NCBI GenBank assembly: GCA_937901285.1
Contig: CALCHI010000329.1
Coordinates: 1-5,468, forward strand
Length of the DNA: 5,468 nucleotides
Direction of reading: 5' to 3'
Source of the DNA: UBA8437 sp003445035
GTDB taxonomy: Bacteria; Planctomycetota; Planctomycetia; Planctomycetales; Planctomycetaceae
The position numbers and the translations under genes are program-made. Every line of letters begins with the position of its first letter. Position 1 is the stretch's first letter. The notes beneath the pieces were generated by a model. The model had not been told where the DNA came from and searched no databases. It saw only the letters and a list, made by a program, of their open reading frames with translations. This document shows, piece after piece, positions 1 through 5,468 of the stretch.

Positions 1-645
1 AGTGAGGTCAGGGACCACAGGAGAGAGGACGCCAGGCTGCAATTCAAGAGCGGGGAAAAGAACTGGCTGATGTCAGAGGTGGAAGCCGTCGACTCGGCCC
101 TGGCGATTCTGCACCGAACGACCGGTGACGACACGCTTCTTGAAACCAATTGGGGAAGCCGGCTGAAGTTCTCCAGAGATCGTGATGGCGGAAGTACTCT
201 CGCCACCAACAACGACTTCACGAACACACTCACCTTCTACGACGGTGCTTTTGGTTCAACGGAAAGCGTTCTGCAGACAGTTGTGTTTCACGAAATCGGA
301 CACAATTGGGACGATGAAAACCCTGACTGGTCTGGATTCAAAGAACTCAGCGGCTGGCGAAAGACAATATTAGACGGGTGTCCCGGAAGTGAATACGTGG
401 AATCGGACACCCTCTTCGGAGGAGGTGAGGACAATCACTGGTGGTATCTCAGCGGTTCGGAGTTCGCTCGAGATTATGGCGACACCGGTCCCCATGAAGA
501 TTTTGCAACAACGTTCGCGTTCTACTTCAGCGACGCGGCCGGAATTGACTATTCCGCATGGAACGATGACGCAGATAACGACGCAACGATGGCGAGGCTG
601 GAAGAGAAGTACGGTTTCCTGGAAGACTGGGTCCGTACGCTCTGA
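1..645 (+). CDS. Secreted-type zinc metallopeptidase, lethal-factor-like catalytic domain (5' partial)
   Basis: The reading frame is open from base 1 to a TGA at 643-645, so this is the C-terminal end of a longer protein. An ATG at 70 exists, but no good Shine-Dalgarno sequence precedes it and the 23 upstream codons read as normal protein, so I treat it as internal. Counting from that ATG, residues 74-78 are HEIGH, the zinc-binding HExxH motif with Glu75 as the expected general base. Residues 136-146 read YGDTGPHEDFA. Glu143 is the likely third zinc ligand, and Tyr136 sits seven residues before it. From family knowledge, anthrax lethal factor has the same Tyr-Gly...Glu spacing (Tyr728, Glu735) near its C-terminus, with HExxH at 686-690. 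The segment ends soon afterwards with a helical tail, also as in lethal factor. I infer a protein-cleaving gluzincin, probably extracellular; the substrate is unknown. The gap from HEIGH to Glu143 (65 residues) is longer than in lethal factor (about 45). No signal peptide can be assessed because the N-terminus is missing. Confidence 0.8.
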   Translation, partial: SEVRDHRREDARLQFKSGEKNWLMSEVEAVDSALAILHRTTGDDTLLETNWGSRLKFSRDRDGGSTLATNNDFTNTLTFYDGAFGSTESVLQTVVFHEIGHNWDDENPDWSGFKELSGWRKTILDGCPGSEYVESDTLFGGGEDNHWWYLSGSEFARDYGDTGPHEDFATTFAFYFSDAAGIDYSAWNDDADNDATMARLEEKYGFLEDWVRTL

Positions 646-696
646 CAGCTTGTTGTGACCGGGGCAGAGTTTCCACGCAAAAGGTGCAGCACCAGG

Positions 697-817
697 CCGC
701 ATCAGTGTGGGCCCGGGTCACAAGCCAACTGGCCCGTCACCGCAGGCTCCTGTCATACAGGGGTCTGCGGTGGGGCACACCGGACAGGCGACCCGCACAC
801 GTGGCCTATTGATGCGG
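697..817. other. Nested inverted repeats in the convergent intergenic gap
   Basis: Between the two stop codons, CCGCATCA (697-704) is the exact reverse complement of TGATGCGG (810-817). Just inside it, GTGTG (705-709) can pair with CACAC (796-800), and GGGT (715-718) with ACCC (791-794). The strong hairpin at 737-773 sits in the middle. Together these could form a branched RNA or DNA structure of about 120 bases. The outer arms are short enough to arise partly by chance. The rest of 646-872 shows no supported gene, promoter or repeat. Confidence 0.35.
737..773. terminator. Strong 17-bp hairpin between convergent genes, candidate two-way terminator
   Basis: Bases 737-753 pair with 757-773 around the 3-base loop CAT (754-756). 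The core is CCGCAG (740-745) with CTGCGG (765-770), and CCTGT (749-753) with ACAGG (757-761). The three positions between them pair as G-T, C-G and T-G, so the stem has no bulge; 14 of the 17 pairs are Watson-Crick. It lies about 92 bases after the metallopeptidase stop and 100 bases after the WD40/TPR gene stop, where a shared terminator would be expected. Neither strand has a T-tract next to the stem, so it is not a classic intrinsic terminator. Confidence 0.5.
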
Positions 818-872
818 AACCGGCACGATCCGTTCAAGCAGGACCCGGCGTCTCCAGGTCATTGGCTGCCGT

Positions 873-3800
873 TCACTTGCTCGGCTGCTTGCTGTCGCCC
901 GTGTCGAGCGTGATGCCAAGCAGGAACGGGGAGGCCTCGGTTCCGTACGACTCGAAATCGATGTGGGAGAGGGGCACATCGGGTTTCGGGTTGGTCCAGG
1001 TCATCCGGTAGCAGCCGATTTCCCGATTGGCTTCCTGCACGCTCCGGTGTGAATGCGCCAGGGTCGCTTTGGAGGCCGTCCGTTTTGTCCGCAGGAACCA
1101 GTCGAGCAGATGCTCACCATACCGGATGTCCACGAACTGTGCGGAACCGTCTTTGTAGTGGAAGTTGTACTTCCCGATGACGGTCCCATGGGGAACCCGG
1201 AAACCCCACGACGTCCCGTGCAGCAGGTGAACAGCTCGTGCCGATTGCCCGATGGGGATTCCCTGGACGCCATTGACGAGTCCCGCCACCTGCTGCCTGA
1301 GCTCGGTTTGCACACCGTGTAGGACAATCAGGCCGCGCACGTCAAACGAGACGCCGGCGTAGTCGTCCAGCCCCGTCTTCAGCGCCTCAAAACTCTCGCT
1401 GAAGTACGGCTGACGTTTTGCCTCGAGGTAGGGGTCCTCGTTCAGGGCCGCGTTGTAGTGAGCCGTAAGATCGATGTACTTGGCCGGCAGCGCCTTGTCG
1501 CGAGGCACGACACGGCCCTTCAGGGTCTTCTTCCGGGCCTCGGAACGAGTGAGGATTGCTTCGCCGGTCTGTCCCTGTCGCACCAGGACTTTTTCCTTGG
1601 TGTAGAGAGCTGCACCCGACTCCCGATCCAGTTCCAGAGACTGTTCGATGCTCGTGGCAGCCTCGTCGTTCTTTCCCACGGCCAGGAACATCTCGGCCTG
1701 GAGTCGCCACACTTCCGAGTCTTTCGGCGACCGGGTCGTCGCTCGCTGTGACAGCTTCTGGGCATGCTCCAGGAGTTTCTTGGAGCTGTTCATCCGGGAG
1801 ACATTGTAGACAGCCCGTGCGGCCAGTTGCCGGGGATCGATCTTCTCGCTGGCCAGCGAGTCCGCAAAACTCTCGGCGGTGATGGCTACCATGAGAGGGT
1901 TGACTCTTCGCAGCGTCGCTCTGAAGTCGACGTGCGAAATCTCAACGTCCGGCCTCGGATTGTCCCAGGTCGCCAGGTACAGGGCCGTGTCTCTCTTGAA
2001 GTCGCGCATCGCCGCCTGCTCGCCACGCCAGACCAGGTTCGGGATGTTGTCGGTGGTCCCAGCGAGCCAGGCATCGCCGATCTCGATCTCGTACCGCGCG
2101 ACGAAGTTCTCAACCTTGCCATCGGCATAAACGACCCGGTAGACCGCGGCCGGAGTGCCCGTGACGGTCGGCCCCCAGCCCGTATTGAGGATGTGGAGCT
2201 GGTCCGCCTTCCTGCCGACGACGATGTTCTGCACCTGCGACGGAAATTCAATCGCCGTGTTCAGGAACGGCGACAGGTTGACCACGCCGCGGATGTCGAA
2301 GGGGATTCCCCGGAAGTGGTGGATCCCTGTCCGCATCGTGCGGTAAAGCGGCGGCTGGACCACTGCCGCGTTTCTCTGCCGATGCCACGCCTCGTGCAGG
2401 CCGGCGTTGAAGCTCTTGGCGAGGTCGATCGCCGCGTCCGGTGTGCCCGGACGACGCGGTGGGATCTGTGACCGGAGCACGAACTCGCGGGCCTGGCCTT
2501 CACCCTTCTCTGCAGCGTGTCGACGGTACAACCTCTCGATCAACTGGTGATCCAGCCCAAGCGGCTTGCCGACACGGTAGTCCTCCTGGTCAACCGACAG
2601 CGACAATGCCTTTGTCGCACTCTGAAGATCCCCGGCGGCATGATGGATGCGGCCCTGGAGTTTCAGCAGCGAGTTCCTGACATCCTTGTCGTCGGAGACC
2701 AGGCCTTCGAGCAGTTTCAACGCATCAGCATGAAGCCCCCGGACTTTCAGGGTCTCGGCACTGGCAATCGCGTGCTGGATCTTCAATTCGGCACTGTCCT
2801 TGACCCCAGGCAAGGCCTGTTTCAGAAGTCCGGACACATGCTTGACCGTCACGTCGGTCGCGCCGTTGACCATCGTGATCTTCAGCCTCGCCTCGGCGAG
2901 AAGTGACGTCACATCGCGATCAGCGGTAGCCGCCGCGGCGGACTCGAGCGAGATGGCGTACAGGAACGGTGAACTGACGCTGACTGCCGATTCGAACGTG
3001 ATGGCCTTGATCACCTTGTCGGGCTGTGGGTTCTCCCAGGTGCAATGCACCACGGTCTTGACATCGTTGAAATCGCCTTCCTTCCAGGCAAACACCGCAT
3101 GGGTCGGAGTGGCATGCGGGTTGGCGATCCACGTGACAAGGTGCTTCCCGTACAGGATCGGCAGTGTGGCTTCGGTGCCATCTTCGAAATGCACGAGATA
3201 GCGACCGATCGGGTTGCCGTGGGGGATCGCGTAGACAAACGAGCAATTGTGCAGGACGTGAATCCAGGTCGCCTTCTGATTGATCGCGATCTTTTCGACC
3301 CGTCTCGGCGGCTTGGAGAAAAACTGGTCGGCTTGCTTGTCGCCACCTGTCAGCCGGACGACTCCCCGCAGATCGAAGTCCACGCCGTTGAGCGTGACCA
3401 GTCCCACGGGCAGTTCTTTCCAGAGCCTGTTCCCGGAAGATTCCGCATTCTGAGTTCGGTAGACGTAGTCGAACAGAGACTGGTTGTAGTAGTTGCCCAG
3501 GTCCACCTGGCGAGCGGTCGCCTTCGCCGACCGCTTGGGGATCCCAGCCTTGAGCAGGAACTGGTGCGCCTCGGTGTACTTCTTCTGATCGGCCAGCCGG
3601 TTGGACGCGTCGCGGATCAAGCCGCCCAGTTGGAGTGGATTGATGTTCCCGTCCTGGTCAACGTCGCACGCCTTGGTCAGTGCCTGGATCGCCTCTTCAC
3701 GTCGTCCCGCCAGCAACAGCGCCTTGGATCGTGTCCGCCAAACGGTCGGGTCCTTCGGGTAAATCTCTACGGCCAGTCGGGTCAGCCAGTCCAGTTCCAG

Positions 3801-5468
3801 TTGACGGTTTTCCAGGGAATCTCGAGACTCGGCCACGCGGGTTTCCCCGGCCGACGCCAGCGAGCTCGGAGTTCGATCCCGCTGCTGCATGAGGGTGTCG
3901 AGAATCCCGGGCAGGAACGGGCGACCGTTCTGCCAGTCGTACGGGGGGCGGGCGGGGGGCAGCTTGTCGTAGGCCGCCCGGAAGGACGCAAAGGCCATGT
4001 CGGCCTGTCCCTTGCCGTGCAGAAGAAACCCCTGGGCGAAATGTGCCAGGATGTTTTCCCCATCAAGCTTCAAAGCGGTGTTCACCGCTTTCTCCATTTC
4101 GGCGACACGACCCACTCGCTGCATCACGAGAGCACGTAGAGCCCAGACATCAGCGTTGGCCGGAGCCAGTTCGATGGCCTGGCCGGAATGCCACTGGGTC
4201 ATTTCGTTCCAGTGGGGCAATTCCTGCGGCTTCAAGTTGTTGACGCGGCCGGACACGGAGTTGAGGTACCCGATCATCGCGTGCGCCAACCCGTTGTTGG
4301 GGTCCAGTTCCAGCACCTTGTACAACTTCGCCCGGTTCCTTGACCTGAGAAGTTCAGCCAGATGTTCGCGTGCCGGCCTCTTGCTCCAGGGAGACATGGT
4401 CCGTTCGCCCGGGCTGTCGAAGTACCAAAGACCCCATTGCCGGTAGCGGCTTTCCGGATCGTAGCCGGCGATGGTCTCGCGGAGCCCGGGCAATTCGGAA
4501 CGGTCCACGACGATGGAATCGCCGTTCTCGTCGATCCGCCGCTGTGCCACCGTCTCGGCCAGTTCCGCCAACCAGAGCGGCGAGACTTCGTCCATGGGCG
4601 GCAGATCGATCATGGTGACCGAGCCGGTCGCTGTTGATCGGGTGAAACCCGAGACGGCCAGCCGCCTGTCATCGCGGCTGAAATCGATCGACGAGATCAC
4701 GGAGTTGCTCGGCAGGGAACTCTCGAGAAGCTTGGCTCCGGAGGGCATTTCCCAGACGCAGACGTCTCCCTGTTTGTTGCCGCACGCCAACAGGCGACCG
4801 TTGTGACTGAAACTGATTCTCCCCCGGTCGGCCTGCCCCAGGGACATCAATGGCTCGGAAACCTGGGTCTTGTTCTTCCAGTCCCAGAGTTCAACTTTCC
4901 CCCACTTGATTTTGTACTGCGGGCTCGCGTTGACAGCAATCACGTCTCCGTCAGGGTGAAAAGCCGCGGTGTTGTAGTAGTCCAACTCGGGTGTCTCGAA
5001 GAGCAGTTTGTGCGTTGTGGTATCCCATGCCCGAAGACGGCCGCCAAATGGCACCGAGACGATTGTTGAACCGTCGGGGCTGAACTTGACGTCGCTGACC
5101 GTGTTGAGAGACCGCGGAAGCAGCTTGGTGATCTCGCCGGTCTCGAGCCGGATCAGGAACTGGTTGCCATCCTGGCAGCCGACGGCGACGAACTTCCCGT
5201 TGTGTTCATCCACTTCGAACTGGTATGCCTGAAGATCCCAGGCGTCGTGCAGCCCGTACCCGGTGTCTGCGTCGAATGCCCGGATTCGGCCAGAATCCGT
5301 GGAGGTCACCAGGGTTTTCCCGTCAGGCGTGTACTGGATATCGGAGACGCTCCCACCCAGGACCATAATTGTCTGACGTGCACCGCTTTTGACGTTCCAG
5401 ACGCGAACGTTGCCATCCGTGCATCCGACGGCCACGAATTCTCCGTCAGGAGAGAAGCGACTGATTGT
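873..5468 (-). CDS. Giant WD40-TPR protein with three tandem beta-domain modules (5' partial)
   Basis: The frame stays open to the window edge; a GTG at 5435-5433 (residue 1 in this numbering) lies inside a WD40 repeat, so the true start is beyond 5468. The gene ends with TGA at 875-873. Domains in order: WD40 repeats (upstream to about 278), a Trp-rich junction (280-368), TPR-like helices (369-643), unit 1 (644-832), TPR-like (833-1002), unit 2 (1003-1189), TPR-like (1190-1320), unit 3 (1321-1512) and a short polar tail. No transmembrane segment is visible. WD40 and TPR repeats are protein-binding scaffolds, so a scaffold or sensor role is likely; no catalytic motif is seen here. In planctomycetes such WD40/TPR tails often follow an N-terminal Ser/Thr kinase domain, which could lie outside this window but cannot be confirmed. 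The product is not assignable to a named gene. Confidence 0.93.
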   Translation of the reverse strand, partial: TISRFSPDGEFVAVGCTDGNVRVWNVKSGARQTIMVLGGSVSDIQYTPDGKTLVTSTDSGRIRAFDADTGYGLHDAWDLQAYQFEVDEHNGKFVAVGCQDGNQFLIRLETGEITKLLPRSLNTVSDVKFSPDGSTIVSVPFGGRLRAWDTTTHKLLFETPELDYYNTAAFHPDGDVIAVNASPQYKIKWGKVELWDWKNKTQVSEPLMSLGQADRGRISFSHNGRLLACGNKQGDVCVWEMPSGAKLLESSLPSNSVISSIDFSRDDRRLAVSGFTRSTATGSVTMIDLPPMDEVSPLWLAELAETVAQRRIDENGDSIVVDRSELPGLRETIAGYDPESRYRQWGLWYFDSPGERTMSPWSKRPAREHLAELLRSRNRAKLYKVLELDPNNGLAHAMIGYLNSVSGRVNNLKPQELPHWNEMTQWHSGQAIELAPANADVWALRALVMQRVGRVAEMEKAVNTALKLDGENILAHFAQGFLLHGKGQADMAFASFRAAYDKLPPARPPYDWQNGRPFLPGILDTLMQQRDRTPSSLASAGETRVAESRDSLENRQLELDWLTRLAVEIYPKDPTVWRTRSKALLLAGRREEAIQALTKACDVDQDGNINPLQLGGLIRDASNRLADQKKYTEAHQFLLKAGIPKRSAKATARQVDLGNYYNQSLFDYVYRTQNAESSGNRLWKELPVGLVTLNGVDFDLRGVVRLTGGDKQADQFFSKPPRRVEKIAINQKATWIHVLHNCSFVYAIPHGNPIGRYLVHFEDGTEATLPILYGKHLVTWIANPHATPTHAVFAWKEGDFNDVKTVVHCTWENPQPDKVIKAITFESAVSVSSPFLYAISLESAAAATADRDVTSLLAEARLKITMVNGATDVTVKHVSGLLKQALPGVKDSAELKIQHAIASAETLKVRGLHADALKLLEGLVSDDKDVRNSLLKLQGRIHHAAGDLQSATKALSLSVDQEDYRVGKPLGLDHQLIERLYRRHAAEKGEGQAREFVLRSQIPPRRPGTPDAAIDLAKSFNAGLHEAWHRQRNAAVVQPPLYRTMRTGIHHFRGIPFDIRGVVNLSPFLNTAIEFPSQVQNIVVGRKADQLHILNTGWGPTVTGTPAAVYRVVYADGKVENFVARYEIEIGDAWLAGTTDNIPNLVWRGEQAAMRDFKRDTALYLATWDNPRPDVEISHVDFRATLRRVNPLMVAITAESFADSLASEKIDPRQLAARAVYNVSRMNSSKKLLEHAQKLSQRATTRSPKDSEVWRLQAEMFLAVGKNDEAATSIEQSLELDRESGAALYTKEKVLVRQGQTGEAILTRSEARKKTLKGRVVPRDKALPAKYIDLTAHYNAALNEDPYLEAKRQPYFSESFEALKTGLDDYAGVSFDVRGLIVLHGVQTELRQQVAGLVNGVQGIPIGQSARAVHLLHGTSWGFRVPHGTVIGKYNFHYKDGSAQFVDIRYGEHLLDWFLRTKRTASKATLAHSHRSVQEANREIGCYRMTWTNPKPDVPLSHIDFESYGTEASPFLLGITLDTGDSKQPSK
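900..1475 (-). repeat. Linker plus beta-domain unit, copy 3 (C-terminal)
   Basis: Residues 1321-1512. The linker reads IDLTAHYNAAL, with Asp1322 and Asn1328. The domain has VSFDVRGLI at 1362-1370 (Asp1365), VPHG (1414-1417), YNFHYKDG (1423-1430), YGEHLLDW (1439-1446), TWTNPKPD (1479-1486) and FLLGITLDTG at the end. It shares PHG and YGxH with copy 1. The protein stops eight residues after this unit, so the unit forms the C-terminus. Confidence 0.8.
1476..1868 (-). repeat. TPR-like helical block 3
   Basis: Residues 1190-1320 contain a clear TPR, EVWRLQAEMFLAVGKNDEAA (1241-1260), followed by TSIEQSLELDRESGAALYTK (1261-1280). A second, partial repeat follows: KVLVRQGQTGEAIL (1282-1295). A basic segment (RKKTLKGRVVPR, 1301-1312) then leads into unit 3. 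Confidence 0.75.
1869..2429 (-). repeat. Linker plus beta-domain unit, copy 2 (divergent)
   Basis: Residues 1003-1189. The linker reads IDLAKSFNAGL, with Asp1004 and Asn1010. The domain has IPFDIRGVV at 1044-1052 (Asp1047), then VYRVVYADG (1098-1106), TWDNPRPD (1156-1163) and VAITAES at the end. It lacks the PHG and YGxH motifs that copies 1 and 3 share, having instead TGTPAAVY and IEIGDAW at the corresponding places. It is clearly the same unit but may have lost or changed a binding surface. Confidence 0.78.
2430..2939 (-). repeat. TPR-like helical block 2
   Basis: Residues 833-1002 are mostly predicted helix by eye, rich in Ala, Leu and Lys. They include AIASAETLKVRGLHADALKL (889-908) and LLKLQGRIHHAAGDLQSATK (923-942), with the A-G-D/x-L-x-x-A spacing of TPR turns. 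The repeat pattern is weaker than in block 1. The block separates units 1 and 2. Confidence 0.6.
2940..3506 (-). repeat. Linker plus beta-domain unit, copy 1
   Basis: Residues 644-832. The linker starts VDLGNYYNQSL, with Asp645 and Asn651. The beta domain has VDFDLRGVV at 685-693 (Asp688). It continues with a strand-rich core that includes IPHG (737-740), YLVHFEDG (746-753), YGKH (762-765) and TWENPQPD (799-806), and ends FLYAISLES. It aligns with copies 2 and 3. The fold is probably a beta-sandwich; I do not recognise a named family. Confidence 0.8.
3630..3665 (-). other. EF-hand/dockerin-like DxDxDG loop inside TPR block 1
   Basis: Residues 591-602 read DVDQDGNINPLQ. This fits the calcium-loop pattern D-x-D-x-D-G-x-I at positions 1-8, with Asn at position 9. 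Position 12 is Gln rather than the usual Glu or Asp. It falls right after a TPR helix (EEAIQALTKAC). It could be a true calcium site or only a polar inter-helix turn. Confidence 0.35.
3943..3959 (+). other. G-rich tract on the template strand
   Basis: The + strand reads six G, C, three G, C, six G. On the coding strand this is the C-rich stretch encoding LPPARPP in the large protein. The tract could form a G-quadruplex on the template strand, though the very short loops make the exact fold uncertain. The reading frame continues intact through it, so it is not an obvious sequencing slip. Confidence 0.4.
4332..4598 (-). other. Trp-rich junction between WD40 and TPR parts
   Basis: Residues 280-368 link the propeller to the helical repeats. 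The segment opens with PLWLAELAETVAQRR and contains WGLWYFDSPGERTMSPWS (334-351). From memory of the family, a similar aromatic stretch ending in R-T-(I/M)-S-P-(F/W)-S follows the WD40 repeats in many planctomycete proteins annotated as WD40 or kinase proteins. Its function is unknown to me; the position suggests a capping or packing element between propeller and TPR solenoid. Confidence 0.6.
4602..5468 (-). repeat. WD40 repeats, at least seven (beta-propeller)
   Basis: Repeats of about 30-45 residues carry the WD40 pattern F-S-P-D-G followed by G-x-(V/I/L)-x-(V/A)-W/F-D. The first, cut by the window edge, reads FSPDGEFVAVG and ends in VRVWNVKSG. Later ones begin near residues 29 (YTPDGKTLVTS, ending RIRAFDADTG), 72 (degenerate, ending FLIRLETG), 113 (FSPDGSTIVS, ending LRAWD), 155 (FHPDGDVIAVN, ending VELWDW), 205 (FSHNGRLLACG, ending VCVWE) and 246 (FSRDDRRLAVSG, ending VTMIDLP). 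Seven visible blades would make one propeller, but more may lie upstream. The expected role is protein-protein interaction. Confidence 0.92.

Larger units (their letters stand above)
3507..4331 (-). repeat. TPR-like helical block 1
   Basis: Residues 369-643 contain TPR-type helix pairs. Examples are the helix ending KVLELDPNNGLAHAMIGYL (373-391), AIELAPANADVWALRALV (420-437), ALKLDGENILAHFAQGFLL (454-472), and AVEIYPKDPTVWRTRSKALL (555-574) followed by the partner helix with EEAIQALTKA (580-589). The recurring pattern of a helix ending in L-D/A-P, then A/W, then a second helix is typical of TPRs. A Pro-rich stretch (LPPARPP, 492-498) and a polar loop of about 50 residues interrupt the array, so it is probably two TPR groups. 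It probably acts as a protein-binding solenoid. Confidence 0.8.

Noticed and set aside
70..72. ATG at 70 as the start of the metallopeptidase gene
   Set aside because: The frame is open upstream to base 1 with plausible protein sequence, and no Shine-Dalgarno sequence sits at the right distance.
709..717. Overlapping GGGCCC and CCCGGG palindromes as an operator
   Set aside because: Six-base GC palindromes are common in GC-rich DNA, and the site lies downstream of both genes, where an operator is not expected.
655..1011. + strand open frame starting at GTG 655, spanning the intergenic gap and the end of the large gene
   Set aside because: It has no ribosome binding site, contains the strong hairpin, runs antisense into the coding end of the large gene, and its product looks like random GC-rich translation.
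1764..2471. + strand open frame of 235 codons opposite unit 2
   Set aside because: It is in the same codon-for-codon antisense phase as the large gene and is explained by the same codon bias. The product is Arg/Val/Asp-rich with no domain.
3045..4139. Long + strand open frame of 364 codons opposite the large gene
   Set aside because: Its codons are exact reverse complements of the sense codons, so stops would need sense TTA, CTA or TCA, which are rare in GC-rich genes. The - strand frame carries clear TPR and beta-unit homology, while this one shows no recognisable domain.
5433..5435. GTG as the start of the large gene
   Set aside because: It falls inside a WD40 repeat whose FSPDG half is encoded just upstream, so it is an internal Val codon.

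Overview
The window comes from a GC-rich bacterial genome, most likely a planctomycete. That placement is an inference from gene style: a very long cytoplasmic-type protein combines WD40 repeats, a Trp-rich segment ending in an 'RTMSPWS' motif, TPR repeats and beta-rich modules, as planctomycete WD40/TPR proteins often do. Beside it lies the end of a metalloprotease with an unusual active site. I see no rRNA, tRNA, CRISPR array, insertion sequence or phage gene.

There are only two real genes. They converge, and both run off the window edges. On the left (1-645, + strand) is the C-terminal end of a zinc metallopeptidase. It has HEIGH at 289-303 and a downstream Tyr-Gly...Glu-x-Phe-Ala pattern that matches the catalytic arrangement of anthrax lethal factor. 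On the right (873-5468, - strand) is a protein of at least 1531 codons. Reading from its N-terminal side, it has at least seven WD40 repeats, the Trp-rich junction, a long TPR-like block, and then three copies of a linker-plus-beta-domain unit separated by TPR-like helices. The true starts of both genes, and therefore their promoters, lie outside the window.

The 227 bases between the two stop codons (646-872) hold no convincing gene. They contain a strong 17-bp stem with a 3-base loop at 737-773, nested inside weaker flanking inverted repeats. This is a candidate two-way terminator or structured element, although neither strand has a T-tract after it.

The observations most worth following are the triplicated unit, with a fixed 43-residue spacing between landmarks in all three copies, and the lethal-factor-like active site. 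Nothing links the two genes in function beyond adjacency, and I cannot claim a new defence or mobile system here.
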